Positions 8,455 through 17,995 of a stretch of 64,000 nucleotides of DNA are shown here, piece by piece. The stretch spans positions 17,134-81,133 of the forward strand of contig NZ_KZ848478.1 in assembly GCF_003327285.1 (NCBI RefSeq), given 5' to 3'. Position numbers and translations under genes: made by a program. The notes under the pieces were generated by a model, which was not told the DNA's origin, did no database searches, and saw only the letters and a list, made by a program, of their open reading frames with translations. This DNA comes from Microbacterium sorbitolivorans. Its GTDB lineage: Bacteria; Actinomycetota; Actinomycetes; Actinomycetales; Microbacteriaceae. The first letter of the stretch is position 1; the number at the start of each line of letters is the position of its first letter.

Positions 8455-8568
8455 TCTCCCATCGACGTGCTGACGCCCGAGCTGATCGGCGCCGTGTACG
8501 GCCTCGAGGTGCGCGTGATCCCGGACGAAGATACCGGGCGGCCCGTCGTCGTCCCGCGCCGCGGCTGA
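8455..8568 (+). pseudogene. Remnant of a siderophore ABC transporter ATPase (C-terminus only)
   Basis: Immediately after hisC a stretch reads IDVLTPELIGAVYGLE, then VRVIPDEDTG and RPVVVPRRG before a TGA at 8566. This is the typical C-terminal tail of FecE/FepC-type iron-siderophore ATPases (VLTPEL, a FGVEARV-like segment, then DPxTGxPLVVP). No Walker motifs or upstream coding sequence remain, and the segment has no start of its own. I interpret it as the last ~37 codons of a deleted transporter operon. Confidence 0.7.
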
Positions 8569-8658
8569 TGACCCTGTGGATTTCCACCACATGAATCGGG
8601 CATCCGTTGTCGAGCGCGTCACGGCCCGCGCATACGCGATTCGGCATAGCGTGGGATC

Positions 8659-9786
8659 GTGACTTCGGCAGAAACACCTCTCGTGCGCTTCCTCGAGCCC
8701 GACGGCTCGTTCGCGCCCACGCCCGAGGCGGAGCCGCTGCGCGAGATCGTCGACGGCCTCGACGATGCGATGCTCGAGCAGCTCTACCGCGACATGGCGG
8801 TCATCCGCGCGTTCGATCAGCAGGCGACGATGCTGCAGCGACAGGGTCAGCTGGCACTCTGGCCGCCGTCGCTCGGCCAGGAGGCCGCGCAGGTCGGATC
8901 CGCCCGCGCGGCGCGCGCGCAGGACACGATCTTCCCGTCGTACCGCGAGCACGTCGTCGCGAAGATCCGCGGCGTCGACCCCGTCAGCATCCTCGCGCTG
9001 ATGCGGGGAACGACGCACGGCGGCTGGGATCCGACGGATCCGAAGAACGGCAACACCCGCCTCTACACGCTCGTGCTCGGAACGCAGACCCTGCACGCGA
9101 CGGGCTTCGCCATGGGCCTGAACTTCGACGGGCGCACCGCGACGGGCAACCCCGAGAAGGACGAGGCGGTCGTCGTCTACTACGGCGACGGCGCCGCGAG
9201 CGAGGGCGATGTGCACGAGGCGATGGTCTTCGCCTCGAGCTACAAGACGCCGCAGCTGTTCTTCCTCCAGAACAACCAGTGGGCCATCTCGGTGCCGGTC
9301 GCGACGCAGGCATCGGCGCCGCTCGCGAACCGCTCGGCCGGGTACGGGATCCCGACGATGCGCATCGACGGCAACGACGTGCTCGCATCGTATGCCGCAA
9401 GCCGCATGTACCTCGAAGAGGCCCGTTCGGGCGGCGGACCGCGCGCCATCGAGGCCGTGACCTACCGCATGGGCGCGCACACGACGAGCGACGACCCGAC
9501 GAAGTACCGCACCCGCGAGGAAGAGGCGATGTGGGCCGGGCGCGACCCGATCGCCCGCATGCGCGCGTTCCTCGAGAACCGCGGCGCGAGCGAGGCGTTC
9601 TTCGCCGACGTCGACGCCGAGGGCGAGGCCGTCGCGGCCGACGCCCGCGAGCGCGTCGTGAAGCTGCCGAATCCGGATCCGGCGAGCATGTTCGCGCACG
9701 TGTATTCCGAGCCGAACGCGCTCATGGAGCAGCAGGCGGCCTGGCTCGCCGAGTACGAGGCCTCGTTCGAAGGAGACGCCGCATGA
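8659..9786 (+). CDS. bkdA: Branched-chain 2-oxoacid dehydrogenase E1 alpha
   Basis: The thiamine-diphosphate subunit of the E1 heterotetramer, which decarboxylates 2-oxoacids and reductively acylates E2 lipoate. The 375-residue protein carries the ThDP motif GDGAASEGDVHEAM beginning at 176 and ending LQNNQW near 203-208, plus the phosphorylation-loop-like HTTSDDPTKYR. Substrate is inferred: most actinobacteria use a fused AceE for pyruvate, so an alpha/beta E1 is usually the branched-chain or acetoin enzyme. The start is GTG. The stop overlaps the beta-subunit start. Confidence 0.9.
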   Translation: MTSAETPLVRFLEPDGSFAPTPEAEPLREIVDGLDDAMLEQLYRDMAVIRAFDQQATMLQRQGQLALWPPSLGQEAAQVGSARAARAQDTIFPSYREHVVAKIRGVDPVSILALMRGTTHGGWDPTDPKNGNTRLYTLVLGTQTLHATGFAMGLNFDGRTATGNPEKDEAVVVYYGDGAASEGDVHEAMVFASSYKTPQLFFLQNNQWAISVPVATQASAPLANRSAGYGIPTMRIDGNDVLASYAASRMYLEEARSGGGPRAIEAVTYRMGAHTTSDDPTKYRTREEEAMWAGRDPIARMRAFLENRGASEAFFADVDAEGEAVAADARERVVKLPNPDPASMFAHVYSEPNALMEQQAAWLAEYEASFEGDAA

Positions 9787-10763
9787 CGCTCGAGACGATG
9801 CCCTTCGCGAGGGCGATGAACGCCGGCCTCCGCCGCGCCATGGAAGAAGACGGCCGCGTCCTGCTGATGGGCGAGGACATCGGAAAGCTCGGCGGCGTCT
9901 TCCGCGTGACCGAGCACCTGCAGCGCGACTTCGGCGAGGACCGCGTGCTCGACACCCCGCTCGCCGAGTCCGGCATCGTCGGCTCGGCCATCGGACTTGC
10001 GATGGCGGGCTTCCGCCCGGTCATCGAGATCCAGTTCGACGGCTTCGTGTTCCCCGCCTTCGATCAGATCACGACGCAGCTCGCGAAGCTTACGAACCGT
10101 CACGAGGGCGCGCTGCAGATGCCCGTCGTGATCCGCATCCCCTACGGCGGACACATCGGCGCGGTCGAGCACCACCAGGAGAGCCCGGAGGTGTACTTCA
10201 CGCACACCTCGGGCCTGCGCGTGGTCAGCCCGTCGACGCCGAACGACGCCTACTGGATGATCCAGGACGCCATCGCGTCGAACGACCCCGTGATCTTTAT
10301 GGAGCCCAAGAGCCGCTATTGGCAGAAGGGCGAGGTCGACACCGAGCGCCGCGGCGCGCCGCTGCACACGAGCCGCGTCGTGCGCAAGGGCACCGACGTG
10401 ACGCTCGTGGGCCACGGCGCCATGGTGTCGGTGCTGCTGCAGGCCGCCGCGATCGCCGAGGGCGAGGGGCGCAGCTGCGAGGTCATCGACCTGCGCTCGC
10501 TATCGCCGATCGACTACGACCCGATCGTCGAGTCGGTGCGCTCGACGGGCCGCATGGTGTGGGCGCAGGAGGCCCCCGGCCACACAAGCATCGGCAGCGA
10601 GATCGCCGCGACGGTGACCGAGCGGGCGTTCTATTCGCTCGAGGCGCCCATCATGCGCGTGACGGGCTTCGATACTCCGTTCCCGCCTGCCAAACTTGAG
10701 GGTACGTATCTGCCCGACGCCGACCGCGTGCTCGAGGCCGTCGACCGCGCGTTCGCGTACTGA
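9783..10763 (+). CDS. bkdB: Branched-chain 2-oxoacid dehydrogenase E1 beta
   Basis: The transketolase-like beta subunit of E1 (326 residues). Features are [15 protein letters not shown] near residue 30, the E1-beta stretch [28 protein letters not shown] around the active-site channel, and the C-terminal [12 protein letters not shown] typical of the family. It starts at the ATG inside the previous stop and precedes the E2 gene by 11 bases, so E1a, E1b and E2 form one operon. Confidence 0.92.
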   Translation: MTLETMPFARAMNAGLRRAMEEDGRVLLMGEDIGKLGGVFRVTEHLQRDFGEDRVLDTPLAESGIVGSAIGLAMAGFRPVIEIQFDGFVFPAFDQITTQLAKLTNRHEGALQMPVVIRIPYGGHIGAVEHHQESPEVYFTHTSGLRVVSPSTPNDAYWMIQDAIASNDPVIFMEPKSRYWQKGEVDTERRGAPLHTSRVVRKGTDVTLVGHGAMVSVLLQAAAIAEGEGRSCEVIDLRSLSPIDYDPIVESVRSTGRMVWAQEAPGHTSIGSEIAATVTERAFYSLEAPIMRVTGFDTPFPPAKLEGTYLPDADRVLEAVDRAFAY

Positions 10764-10774
10764 GAGGATCCGCC

Positions 10775-12079
10775 ATGCAGACGTTCCACCTTCCCGACGT
10801 GGGCGAGGGCCTGACCGAGGCCGAGCTCGTCGAATGGCGAGTGAAGCCCGGCGATGTGCTCAAGGTCAACGACACGATCGCCGACATCGAGACGGCGAAG
10901 AGCATCGTCGAGCTGCCGTCGCCGTTCGAAGGCGTCGTGCGCGAGCTTCTCGTGAACGAGGGTGACACGGTCGACGTGGGTGCCGCGATCCTGACGGTCG
11001 AGGCCGAGGGATCCTCGGATCCGGCGCCGGCCTCCGAGGGCGGCGCGACCCCCGCTGCCCCCGCCGACACGAGCGACAATGCCGTTCTCGTCGGCTACGG
11101 CAGCGGATCCGAGGCGAAGACCCGCCGCAAGCCGAAGACACACGAGACCGTGCTCACGAGCTCCATCGGCGTCATCACGAAGCCACCGGTGCGCAAGCTC
11201 GCGCGCGACCTCGACGTGAACCTGTCGGAGGTCACCGGCACCGGCCCCGCCGGCGAGGTGACCCGCGACGACGTCGTGAAGCACGCCGAGCAGGCCTCGG
11301 TGTTCCGCAACCTGTCGACGCCCGCGTGGCCCACGGAGCGCGAGCGCACCGTGCCCGCGCCTCGCGCGAACGTCGACCCGCGCTACGACGCGGTGCCGGT
11401 CAAGGGCGTCCGCAAGGCGACCGCGAACGCGATGGTCGGATCCGCGTACACGGCCCCGCACGTGTCGGTCTGGACCGACGTCGACGCGACCCGCACCATG
11501 GAGTTCGTCGCGCGCCTGAAGAAGCAGCCGCAGTTCGCCGACATCAAGATCTCGCCGCTGCTCGTCTACGCGCGCGCCGTGCTGTGGGCCGTGCAGCGCA
11601 CGCCCGAGATCAACTCGACGTGGATCGAGACCGACGCCGGCGCCGAGATTCAGGTGCGCAACTACGTGAACCTGGGCATCGCCGCGGCGACCCCGCGCGG
11701 CCTGCTCGTGCCGAACATCAAGGACGCGCAGGACCTGTCGATCCGCGAGCTCGCGAGCGCGCTGCAGGACCTGACGTTCACGGCGCGCGACGGCAAGACC
11801 CCGCCCGCCGACCTGTCTGGCGGTACCATCACGATCACCAACATCGGTGTTTTCGGCATGGACGCGGGCACCCCGATCCTCAACCCCGGCGAGGCCGGCA
11901 TCGTCGCCATGGGCGCGATCCGTCAGAAGCCGTGGGTCGTCGACGGCGAGGTGCGCCCCGCGTGGGTGACGACGGTCTCCGGATCCTTCGACCACCGCAT
12001 CGTCGACGGCGACAAGATCAGCCGATTCGTCGCAGACGTGGCGGCGGTCCTGGAAGAGCCGGCACTGCTGCTCGACTAG
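10775..12079 (+). CDS. bkdC: 2-oxoacid dehydrogenase E2 (dihydrolipoyl acyltransferase)
   Basis: A 434-residue acyltransferase core of the complex. In order it has one lipoyl domain with the modified lysine K42 in ETAKSIVE, an Ala/Pro-rich hinge, a peripheral-subunit-binding domain at about 131-170 ([10 protein letters not shown] and TGTGPAGEV), a second hinge, and the catalytic domain ending with FDHRIVDG, where H407 and D411 are the catalytic pair. No E3 gene follows, so the lipoamide dehydrogenase must be encoded elsewhere. The start follows a GAGAGGATCC leader. Confidence 0.95.
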   Translation: MQTFHLPDVGEGLTEAELVEWRVKPGDVLKVNDTIADIETAKSIVELPSPFEGVVRELLVNEGDTVDVGAAILTVEAEGSSDPAPASEGGATPAAPADTSDNAVLVGYGSGSEAKTRRKPKTHETVLTSSIGVITKPPVRKLARDLDVNLSEVTGTGPAGEVTRDDVVKHAEQASVFRNLSTPAWPTERERTVPAPRANVDPRYDAVPVKGVRKATANAMVGSAYTAPHVSVWTDVDATRTMEFVARLKKQPQFADIKISPLLVYARAVLWAVQRTPEINSTWIETDAGAEIQVRNYVNLGIAAATPRGLLVPNIKDAQDLSIRELASALQDLTFTARDGKTPPADLSGGTITITNIGVFGMDAGTPILNPGEAGIVAMGAIRQKPWVVDGEVRPAWVTTVSGSFDHRIVDGDKISRFVADVAAVLEEPALLLD

Positions 12080-12082
12080 CTC

Positions 12083-12204
12083 TTGAGGGATGCGTTCGTG
12101 TCACTCTGGCCTTTAGGGATGCCGTCGTGTCGTTCTGAGCGTTCAGAACGACACGAACGCATCCCTGAGGCGCGTTATCGCACGAACGCATCCCGCAAGG
12201 CGCG
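12083..12204. repeat. Composite palindromic repeat, left copy flanking the tetritol cassette
   Basis: It contains GGGATGCGTTCGTG, a variant GGGATGCCGTCGTG, a perfect 12-bp stem (GTGTCGTTCTGA, four-base loop, complement) and two inverted CACGAACGCATCCC words spaced 29 bases apart. It fills the whole gap between the stop codons of E2 and the convergent SorC gene and could serve as a bidirectional terminator. A second, longer copy lies at 17996-18177 in the same orientation. Confidence 0.92.
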
Positions 12205-13197
12205 TCATAGGGCGTCGAGGATCGCCCTTGCCGTGGCACTATCCGTCACCAATTCATTGATCAGGCCACCTCGCACGGCGCCCGTGATGCTCGACACCTT
12301 GTGCGTGCCGACGGCCACGCCAACGGCATGAGGGATGTTCCGGAGCAGCTCCGGGGGAGTACGCACGATCAGGTCGCTGCCCGGGAACTCGATCTCCTGC
12401 CCATCGGTGGCGAAGAAGTTCAGGCACACGTCGCCGACCGAGCGATCGAACGCACGGTCGTCGGCGGGGATCCCGCTCGCGAGCACCGCTCGGGTGGGGG
12501 TGGCGGCGCCGATGCCGAGCAGCGCGCCGGTCGCGCGTTCCCACAGACCGGAGACGTGCTGGAACGCCGGATCCTGCAGCAGCGACCTGCGCATCTGGGC
12601 GCTCGGTAGCGCCTGCGTGAAGAGGAACGCAGGGAAAGCCCCCGACTCCTGCGCCGCGATACGAGTGATCTCGTTGGTCTGGAATTGCGGCAGAGGATCG
12701 GCATAGCCGCCGACCGTTGGAGCAATCTGGATGCCGGGGAGGGCTGGCATGCCGTGCTGTGCGAGTTCGTAGGTCGTCTGGCCCGAGGAAATCAGCAACG
12801 CGTCGCCCGCGGTGAGATGCATCGCGCGAACGGCTTCTGACACGGGCGCCGCAAGGTCGGCGCCGAGCGTCGAGGGGTGCGTGATCGGTGCGAGGTAAAC
12901 GGCGTTGAGCCCCAAAGCGTCCCGCAATTCCGTCGCGAGCTGTTTCGACGTGTCAATGAACGGGTCGAGCACCTCGATGCGCACGATCCCTGCGCGTCGC
13001 GCATCGGCCAGCAACCTGCTGACGGTGGGGCGAGAGACCCCGAGGCGATCCGCGATGGACGCCTGCGTCGCATCCTCGAGGTAATACATGCGCGCGGCTT
13101 GATGTACCTGCTCGAGAGGGAAGCGCGACCGCGCAGCATCGGACGCCGTGGGCGTGCGTGACAGGGGCGGCTCCGGTACGGATGCGGGTGCGGGCAT
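12205..13197 (-). CDS. SorC/DeoR-family sugar-responsive regulator
   Basis: A 330-residue transcription factor. An N-terminal helix-turn-helix lies at about 45-66 (ASIADRLGVSRPTVSRLL), followed by a SorC-type sugar-phosphate-binding domain of the NagB/RpiA fold with the GDALLISSGQT strand-turn near 130. Such regulators sense phosphorylated sugar or polyol intermediates. It is divergent from the tetritol dehydrogenase, with a 20-bp palindrome in between, so it probably controls the cassette and itself. The first ~25 residues are low complexity and the start could be slightly downstream. Confidence 0.88.
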   Translation of the reverse strand: MPAPASVPEPPLSRTPTASDAARSRFPLEQVHQAARMYYLEDATQASIADRLGVSRPTVSRLLADARRAGIVRIEVLDPFIDTSKQLATELRDALGLNAVYLAPITHPSTLGADLAAPVSEAVRAMHLTAGDALLISSGQTTYELAQHGMPALPGIQIAPTVGGYADPLPQFQTNEITRIAAQESGAFPAFLFTQALPSAQMRRSLLQDPAFQHVSGLWERATGALLGIGAATPTRAVLASGIPADDRAFDRSVGDVCLNFFATDGQEIEFPGSDLIVRTPPELLRNIPHAVGVAVGTHKVSSITGAVRGGLINELVTDSATARAILDAL

Positions 13198-13236
13198 ACG
13201 TCATGGTACCGCCCGGATGACGAATGTGAACGTTTG

Positions 13237-13256
13237 TTCTGTACATGTGTGCAGAA
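13237..13256. promoter_or_regulatory. Candidate SorC operator
   Basis: TTCTGTACATGTGTGCAGAA is a near-perfect 20-bp palindrome (one mismatched pair) centred between the divergent regulator (start 13197) and dehydrogenase (start 13306). SorC/DeoR regulators bind such dyads. Confidence 0.55.
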
Positions 13257-13305
13257 TTCGTGTAATCTCTTCCCATACCCCCAGCGATGCGAGGAAGCGA
13301 CACAG

Positions 13306-14424
13306 ATGTCTAGCAGCACCAACACCCCGATCACCGAAGAGCTCCCCGACACCATGCGTGCCGTGGTTGTTTACGGGCCCGGCGACTACCGCCTCGAGGA
13401 CCGACCGGTTCCCCGCCCCGGAGACGATGACCTCCTCCTCCGCACTGACGCCGTCGGCATCTGCGCGAGTGACCTGAAGGCCTATCACGGCGCCGCGAAG
13501 TTCTGGGGCGACGAGAACCGCCCTGCCTGGGCCGAGCGTGACCGCATTCCCGGCCACGAGTTTGTCGGCACGATCGTCGCGGGTGGCGCATCGGCTCTCG
13601 CGAAGCGCGGCGTGAACATCGGCGACCGCATCGCCTGCGAGCAGATCGTTCCCTGCTGGGAGTGCCGCTACTGCCTCGAGGGCTCGTACTGGATGTGCGC
13701 CGTCCACGACATGTTCGGCTTCAAGGGCTACGACGGCGCAATGGCCGAGTACGTGCTCGTTCCGGCGAAGGCGCTCACGCACCTCGTCGATAAGGAACTC
13801 CCCGGCCCCGTCGCGGCCTTCGCGGAGCCGCTGTCCTGCGCCTTCCACGCCGTTGAGCGCGCCGAGATCAAGTTCAACGACACCGTCGTGATCGCCGGTG
13901 CGGGCCCCATCGGCCTTTCGGCCATCGCCGGTGCCCGCCAGAAGAACCCGCTGCGCGTCATCGCTCTCGATGCCGTCGACTCGAAGCTCGACCTCGCCCG
14001 CCGCGTGGGTGCCGACATCACGATCAACATCGCGAAAGAAGACGCCGTTGCGCGCGTGAAGGAACTGACGGGCGGCTACGGTGCCGACGTTTACATCGAG
14101 GCCACGGGTCACCCCTCCGCTGTTCCGCAGGGCCTCAACCTGCTGCGCAAGCTCGGCACCTTCGTCGAGTACTCGGTGTTCAAGGACGCGGTGTCGGTCG
14201 ACTGGTCGATCATCTCGGACGACAAGGAACTTGACGTGCGCGGCGCCCACCTCGGTCCGCACACCTGGCCCGCCGCCATCAAGCTGCTCGAGGCCGGAAC
14301 CCTGCCGATGGACGACATCTGCACGCACCAGTTCCCGCTCGAGAAGTTCCAGGAGGCGCTCGACCTGGTCGGCGACTCGGCAGGCTCATCGGTCAAGGTT
14401 TCCATCGTTCCCTCGATGAGCTGA
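13306..14424 (+). CDS. eltD: Zinc-dependent erythritol/L-threitol dehydrogenase
   Basis: A medium-chain zinc dehydrogenase of 372 residues. Catalytic zinc ligands are C53 (GICASD) and H84-E85 (PGHEFVG); the structural zinc cysteines C117, C120, C123 and C131 have the classic 3-3-8 spacing; the NAD site is GAGPIGLS. The sequence HGAAKFWGDENRPAW and the C-terminal GAHLGP...WPAAIK segment strongly recall the erythritol/L-threitol dehydrogenase EltD of Mycobacterium smegmatis, which yields L-erythrulose; this is from memory, not a search. I chose the ATG at 13306, preceded by GAGGAAGCGA, over an upstream ATG at 13234 that lies in the operator. Confidence 0.85.
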   Translation: MSSSTNTPITEELPDTMRAVVVYGPGDYRLEDRPVPRPGDDDLLLRTDAVGICASDLKAYHGAAKFWGDENRPAWAERDRIPGHEFVGTIVAGGASALAKRGVNIGDRIACEQIVPCWECRYCLEGSYWMCAVHDMFGFKGYDGAMAEYVLVPAKALTHLVDKELPGPVAAFAEPLSCAFHAVERAEIKFNDTVVIAGAGPIGLSAIAGARQKNPLRVIALDAVDSKLDLARRVGADITINIAKEDAVARVKELTGGYGADVYIEATGHPSAVPQGLNLLRKLGTFVEYSVFKDAVSVDWSIISDDKELDVRGAHLGPHTWPAAIKLLEAGTLPMDDICTHQFPLEKFQEALDLVGDSAGSSVKVSIVPSMS

Positions 14425-14441
14425 CCCGAGCAAAAGGGCAC

Positions 14442-15779
14442 ATGATGACTTCGTCAACGGTGACGGAACGCCCCGCACGCGAGGGCTTCCTTGACCGCAT
14501 GGGAATCCCGAGCTCGCTCGCGATCGGTTTCCTTGCCGTTCTGATCTTCATGGCCGGTAACGGCGTGGAATCGAACTTCATTACCCCGCACATGGTTGAG
14601 GTCTTGGGTTCGCCCGAGGCGACCGTTGCCGCGATCGTGAGCTTCTACAGCCTCGCGGTGCTCGTCGGTAGCTACCTCTCCGGTGCACTGTCCGACCTCA
14701 TCGGTCCGCGACGGGTCATGGTGGTGGGATTCGTCGTATGGATCGTGTTCGAGGTGTTGTTCCTCATCGGTCTGTCGATCGGCAGCGTGGGCTTCACCGC
14801 GGTCGCCTACGCACTTCGCGGCTTCGGATACCCGCTCTTCGCCTTCGCCTTCCTCGTGTGGGTGAACATCACGGCCCTGCCCGAGCGCAACGGCTCTGCC
14901 GTGGGGTGGTTCTATGTCGCGTTCACCGGTGGTCTCCCGACCCTCGGATCCCTGTTCGCGCTGGGAGCGATCCCGACGTTCGGCGGTGGCATCCAGGGTG
15001 AGACGGGCGCGATGATCGCGTCGATCGGCCTCGTTGTCATCGGTTTCCTTCTTGCAATGTTTGGCATCCGCGCGAAGAACGGCAGCAGTCGTATCGCCCC
15101 CGAGGGCGAGAGCGCGGCGCGCGTTCTTACGAGCGGTCTGCGGTTGACGTTCACCCGTCCGCGCGTGTTGATGGGCTTCATCGTCCGCCTGATCAACACG
15201 GCCCCGCAGTACGGCATGTTCATCATCCTGCCGACGATCATCTCGATCGATCGCGGATGGGGACAGGTACGCTGGCTGCTGATGACGGTGTTCGTCTACG
15301 CGACCAACATCCTCGTGAACGCCCTGTTCGGCTGGCTCGGCGACCGCATCGGATGGCAGCGGACGGTCAAGTGGTACGGCATCGTCGGCGGCGCCTTGGG
15401 CCTGCTCGCCTGGTGGTACGTGCCTCAGCTCGTTCCCGCGGGAAGCGAGTGGGGATACTGGGCTTCGGTTCTTGCCGGGTGTGTGTTTGGTTGCCTGCTC
15501 GCGGGCTTCGTGCCGATGGGCGCGATCATGCCCGCGCTCGTTCCCGCGCACAACAAGGGCGCCGCGATGGCGATGTACACGACGGCAGCAGGCGGCGCCG
15601 CGTTCCTAGGATCCGCCACCGTCGCTGTCGTGCTCGCGCTTGGCGGCGATGGCGTTGCGGTGACCTGGACCTTCGTGGGCCTCTACGCGCTCGCGTTCGT
15701 GTTCATTCAGTTCCTCCAGGTGGATCAGCCTGGGCACGACTTCCTCGGGAAGTCGAAAACTCGAAAGGTGAATGCATGA
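14442..15779 (+). CDS. MFS polyol permease (RbtT/DalT/CsbX type)
   Basis: A 445-residue transporter with twelve predicted membrane helices and the MFS loop 2-3 motif in GALSDLIGPRRVM near residue 85; the counterpart GWLGDRIGWQR lies in the second half. Charged segments flank a central loop rich in small and charged residues near 215-230. The length, lack of a periplasmic domain and operon position suggest import of the tetritol oxidised by the preceding dehydrogenase. Two ATGs (14442, 14445) follow an AAAGGG sequence; the choice between them is arbitrary. The stop overlaps the kinase start. Confidence 0.85.
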   Translation: MMTSSTVTERPAREGFLDRMGIPSSLAIGFLAVLIFMAGNGVESNFITPHMVEVLGSPEATVAAIVSFYSLAVLVGSYLSGALSDLIGPRRVMVVGFVVWIVFEVLFLIGLSIGSVGFTAVAYALRGFGYPLFAFAFLVWVNITALPERNGSAVGWFYVAFTGGLPTLGSLFALGAIPTFGGGIQGETGAMIASIGLVVIGFLLAMFGIRAKNGSSRIAPEGESAARVLTSGLRLTFTRPRVLMGFIVRLINTAPQYGMFIILPTIISIDRGWGQVRWLLMTVFVYATNILVNALFGWLGDRIGWQRTVKWYGIVGGALGLLAWWYVPQLVPAGSEWGYWASVLAGCVFGCLLAGFVPMGAIMPALVPAHNKGAAMAMYTTAAGGAAFLGSATVAVVLALGGDGVAVTWTFVGLYALAFVFIQFLQVDQPGHDFLGKSKTRKVNA

Positions 15780-17491
15780 CGACGATCTTCGACAACCCCG
15801 AGGAGTTCGCGGAGGATCAGCTCGCCGGATGGCTTGACCTGTACTCGGATCGCGTGCGGGGCGTCACGGGCGGGGTCGTGGCGCTCCCCGTCGCGGGTGC
15901 CGCACCGCAGGTTGCCGTCGTCATCGGCGGCGGATCCGGGCACTATCCCGCGTTCTGCGGCACGGTGGGCACCGGATTCGCGACCGGTGCGGTCGTTGGA
16001 AACATCTTCACCTCGCCGTCTGCGGCGCAGGTGTACTCCGTCGCGAAGGCCGCGGATCAGGGGCGCGGTGTCGTTCTGAGCTTCGGCAACTATGCCGGTG
16101 ACAACATGAACTTCGGCCTGGCCGCGGAGCGTCTTCGTCAGGAGGGAATCGACACGCGCATCGTCGTCGTGACGGACGACGTGGCCTCGGCTGACGAGGA
16201 AGAACAGCGCCGCGGCATCGCCGGCGACTTCCCCGTATTCAAGGCGATGGGCGCTGCCGCCGCCGCGGGCGCATCGCTCGACGAGGTTGAGCGACTGGGC
16301 AACGCGAGCAACCGCGCAACGCGCACGATCGGTGTCGCGTTCTCGGGCTGCACGATGCCGGGCGCGACCGAACCTCTCTTTACCGTTCCGGAGGGGCACC
16401 TGGGTCTGGGGCTTGGCATCCACGGCGAGCCCGGGATCCGCGATGTGCCGCTCATGCGAGCAACCGACCTCGCCCGTCTGCTTGTCGATAGCCTGCTCGC
16501 GGATCGCCCGGCCACGGCCGGCACGCGAGTGGCGCCGATCGTGAACGGTCTCGGCGACACGAAGTACGAAGAGCTCTTCCTGCTGTGGGGGCGCATCGCG
16601 CCGCTGCTCCGCGCCGAAGGCCTCGAGCTTGTCGAGCCCGAGGTGGGCGAACTCGTGACGAGCCTCGACATGGGCGGATGCTCGCTCACGCTGCAGTGGC
16701 TGGACGAGGAGCTCGAAGAGCTGTGGCGCGCGGACGCATATACCCCGGCGTACCGCAAGGCTCAGGCACCTGTCGCCGCGCTCGACCGCGACGCGATCGC
16801 CGCCACCGAGTCGCGTGCCGCCGAGGAAATGCCCGAGGCGAGTGACGCATCCCGCCACGCCGCGCTGGTGATCCGGGATGTCGTCGGCGCGATGGACGCG
16901 GCACTTCGAGGCGCCGAGGAGAACCTCGGACGTATCGATGCCATTGCGGGCGACGGCGACCACGGTCGAGGAATGGTCAAGGGCGTCTCTGCGGCGACGG
17001 ACGCGGCCGGCCGCGTACCGGAGGAAGCCGGTGCGGCGTTCCTCTTGGGCCGCGTTGGTCAGGCTTGGGCCGCGGAGGCAGGTGGAACGTCTGGCGTGCT
17101 CTGGGGTGCGGCTCTGGAGGCGTTCGGGCGAGAGCTCGGTGACGACGCCACCGAGATCGGCGCGGCGGACATCGCCGCAGCGAGCGGCGCGTTCGCGCGT
17201 GCGATTCAGCAGCTCGGAGGCGCGAGCCGCGGCGATAAGACGCTGCTCGATGCCCTGTTGCCGTTCGTCGATGAGCTCGAGGCGCGAGTCAGCGCCGGTG
17301 ACGACCTGGCGACGGCGTGGGGGCAGGCGGCAACGGTCGCGGGCCGCGAGGCCGAAGCGACGGCGTCGCTGCGGCCGAACGTGGGTCGCGCACGCCCGCT
17401 CGCCGAGAAGAGCATCGGACACCCCGACGCGGGCGCCATTTCGATGGCGCTGATTCTCGAGACCGTCGGCGGCGTACTCGCCGCCCGGTGA
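15776..17491 (+). CDS. lerK: DhaK-DhaL fusion kinase, probable L-erythrulose kinase
   Basis: A 571-residue ATP-dependent ketose kinase. The DhaK domain (about 1-330) has [10 protein letters not shown] at 51-60 and the hemiaminal-forming histidine H216 in GIHGEPGI. A linker leads to the DhaL domain, whose DGDHGRG (393-399) supplies the Mg-ATP aspartates. Fusions of this kind act on dihydroxyacetone; near an EltD-like dehydrogenase and an RpiB-type isomerase the better guess is L-erythrulose kinase, as in the mycobacterial erythritol route. Translation is coupled to the permease gene by the overlapping ATGCATGA. Confidence 0.84.
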   Translation: MTTIFDNPEEFAEDQLAGWLDLYSDRVRGVTGGVVALPVAGAAPQVAVVIGGGSGHYPAFCGTVGTGFATGAVVGNIFTSPSAAQVYSVAKAADQGRGVVLSFGNYAGDNMNFGLAAERLRQEGIDTRIVVVTDDVASADEEEQRRGIAGDFPVFKAMGAAAAAGASLDEVERLGNASNRATRTIGVAFSGCTMPGATEPLFTVPEGHLGLGLGIHGEPGIRDVPLMRATDLARLLVDSLLADRPATAGTRVAPIVNGLGDTKYEELFLLWGRIAPLLRAEGLELVEPEVGELVTSLDMGGCSLTLQWLDEELEELWRADAYTPAYRKAQAPVAALDRDAIAATESRAAEEMPEASDASRHAALVIRDVVGAMDAALRGAEENLGRIDAIAGDGDHGRGMVKGVSAATDAAGRVPEEAGAAFLLGRVGQAWAAEAGGTSGVLWGAALEAFGRELGDDATEIGAADIAAASGAFARAIQQLGGASRGDKTLLDALLPFVDELEARVSAGDDLATAWGQAATVAGREAEATASLRPNVGRARPLAEKSIGHPDAGAISMALILETVGGVLAAR

Positions 17492-17522
17492 CCACACTCA
17501 CACGAAGAGAAGGACGACAGAG

Positions 17523-17993
17523 ATGACTGCTGAACAGATTCCGTGGCGCGTCGTCGTTGGTTGCGACGACGCCGGATACGACTACAAGGAACGCCTCAAG
17601 CGCGACCTGCTCGAGGATCCGCGTGTTGCCAGCGTCGTCGATGTTGGCGTCGACGCCGACGGTCACACGGCCTACCCGCACGTCGCCGTGGATGCCGCTC
17701 GACTCGTGGGCAGCGGCGAGGCGGATCGCGCGATCCTCATTTGTGGAACGGGCCTTGGCGTCGCCATCGCGGCGAACAAGGTGCCCGGGATCCGCGCCGT
17801 GACCGCGCACGACTCGTTCTCGGTCGAGCGGTCGGTGCTCTCGAACGACGCCCAGGTGCTCTGCATGGGGCAGCGGGTCGTGGGTATCGAGGTCGCCCGC
17901 CGGATGGCGCGCGAGTGGCTCGGTTACCGTTTCGATCCGACGAGCGCCTCCAAGGCGAAGGTCGACGCGATCTGCGAGTACGAAGGCGCCTAA
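17523..17993 (+). CDS. rpiB: RpiB-family sugar-phosphate isomerase (DerI-like)
   Basis: A 156-residue RpiB/LacAB-fold isomerase. The proton-shuttling cysteine C74 sits in [14 protein letters not shown] and the anion-hole and histidine region is AVTAHDSF...SNDAQVL. RpiB enzymes interconvert aldose and ketose phosphates; in tetritol pathways a member (DerI) converts D-erythrulose 4-phosphate to D-erythrose 4-phosphate. Being last in this operon, it likely does that here rather than act on ribose phosphate. It follows the kinase by 31 bases with an AGAAGGACGACAGAG leader. Confidence 0.85.
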   Translation: MTAEQIPWRVVVGCDDAGYDYKERLKRDLLEDPRVASVVDVGVDADGHTAYPHVAVDAARLVGSGEADRAILICGTGLGVAIAANKVPGIRAVTAHDSFSVERSVLSNDAQVLCMGQRVVGIEVARRMAREWLGYRFDPTSASKAKVDAICEYEGA

Positions 17994-17995
17994 CC

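Noticed and set aside
8460..8568. A functional small protein after hisC
   Set aside because: No start codon or ribosome site precedes it and the sequence matches only the tail of a much longer ATPase family.
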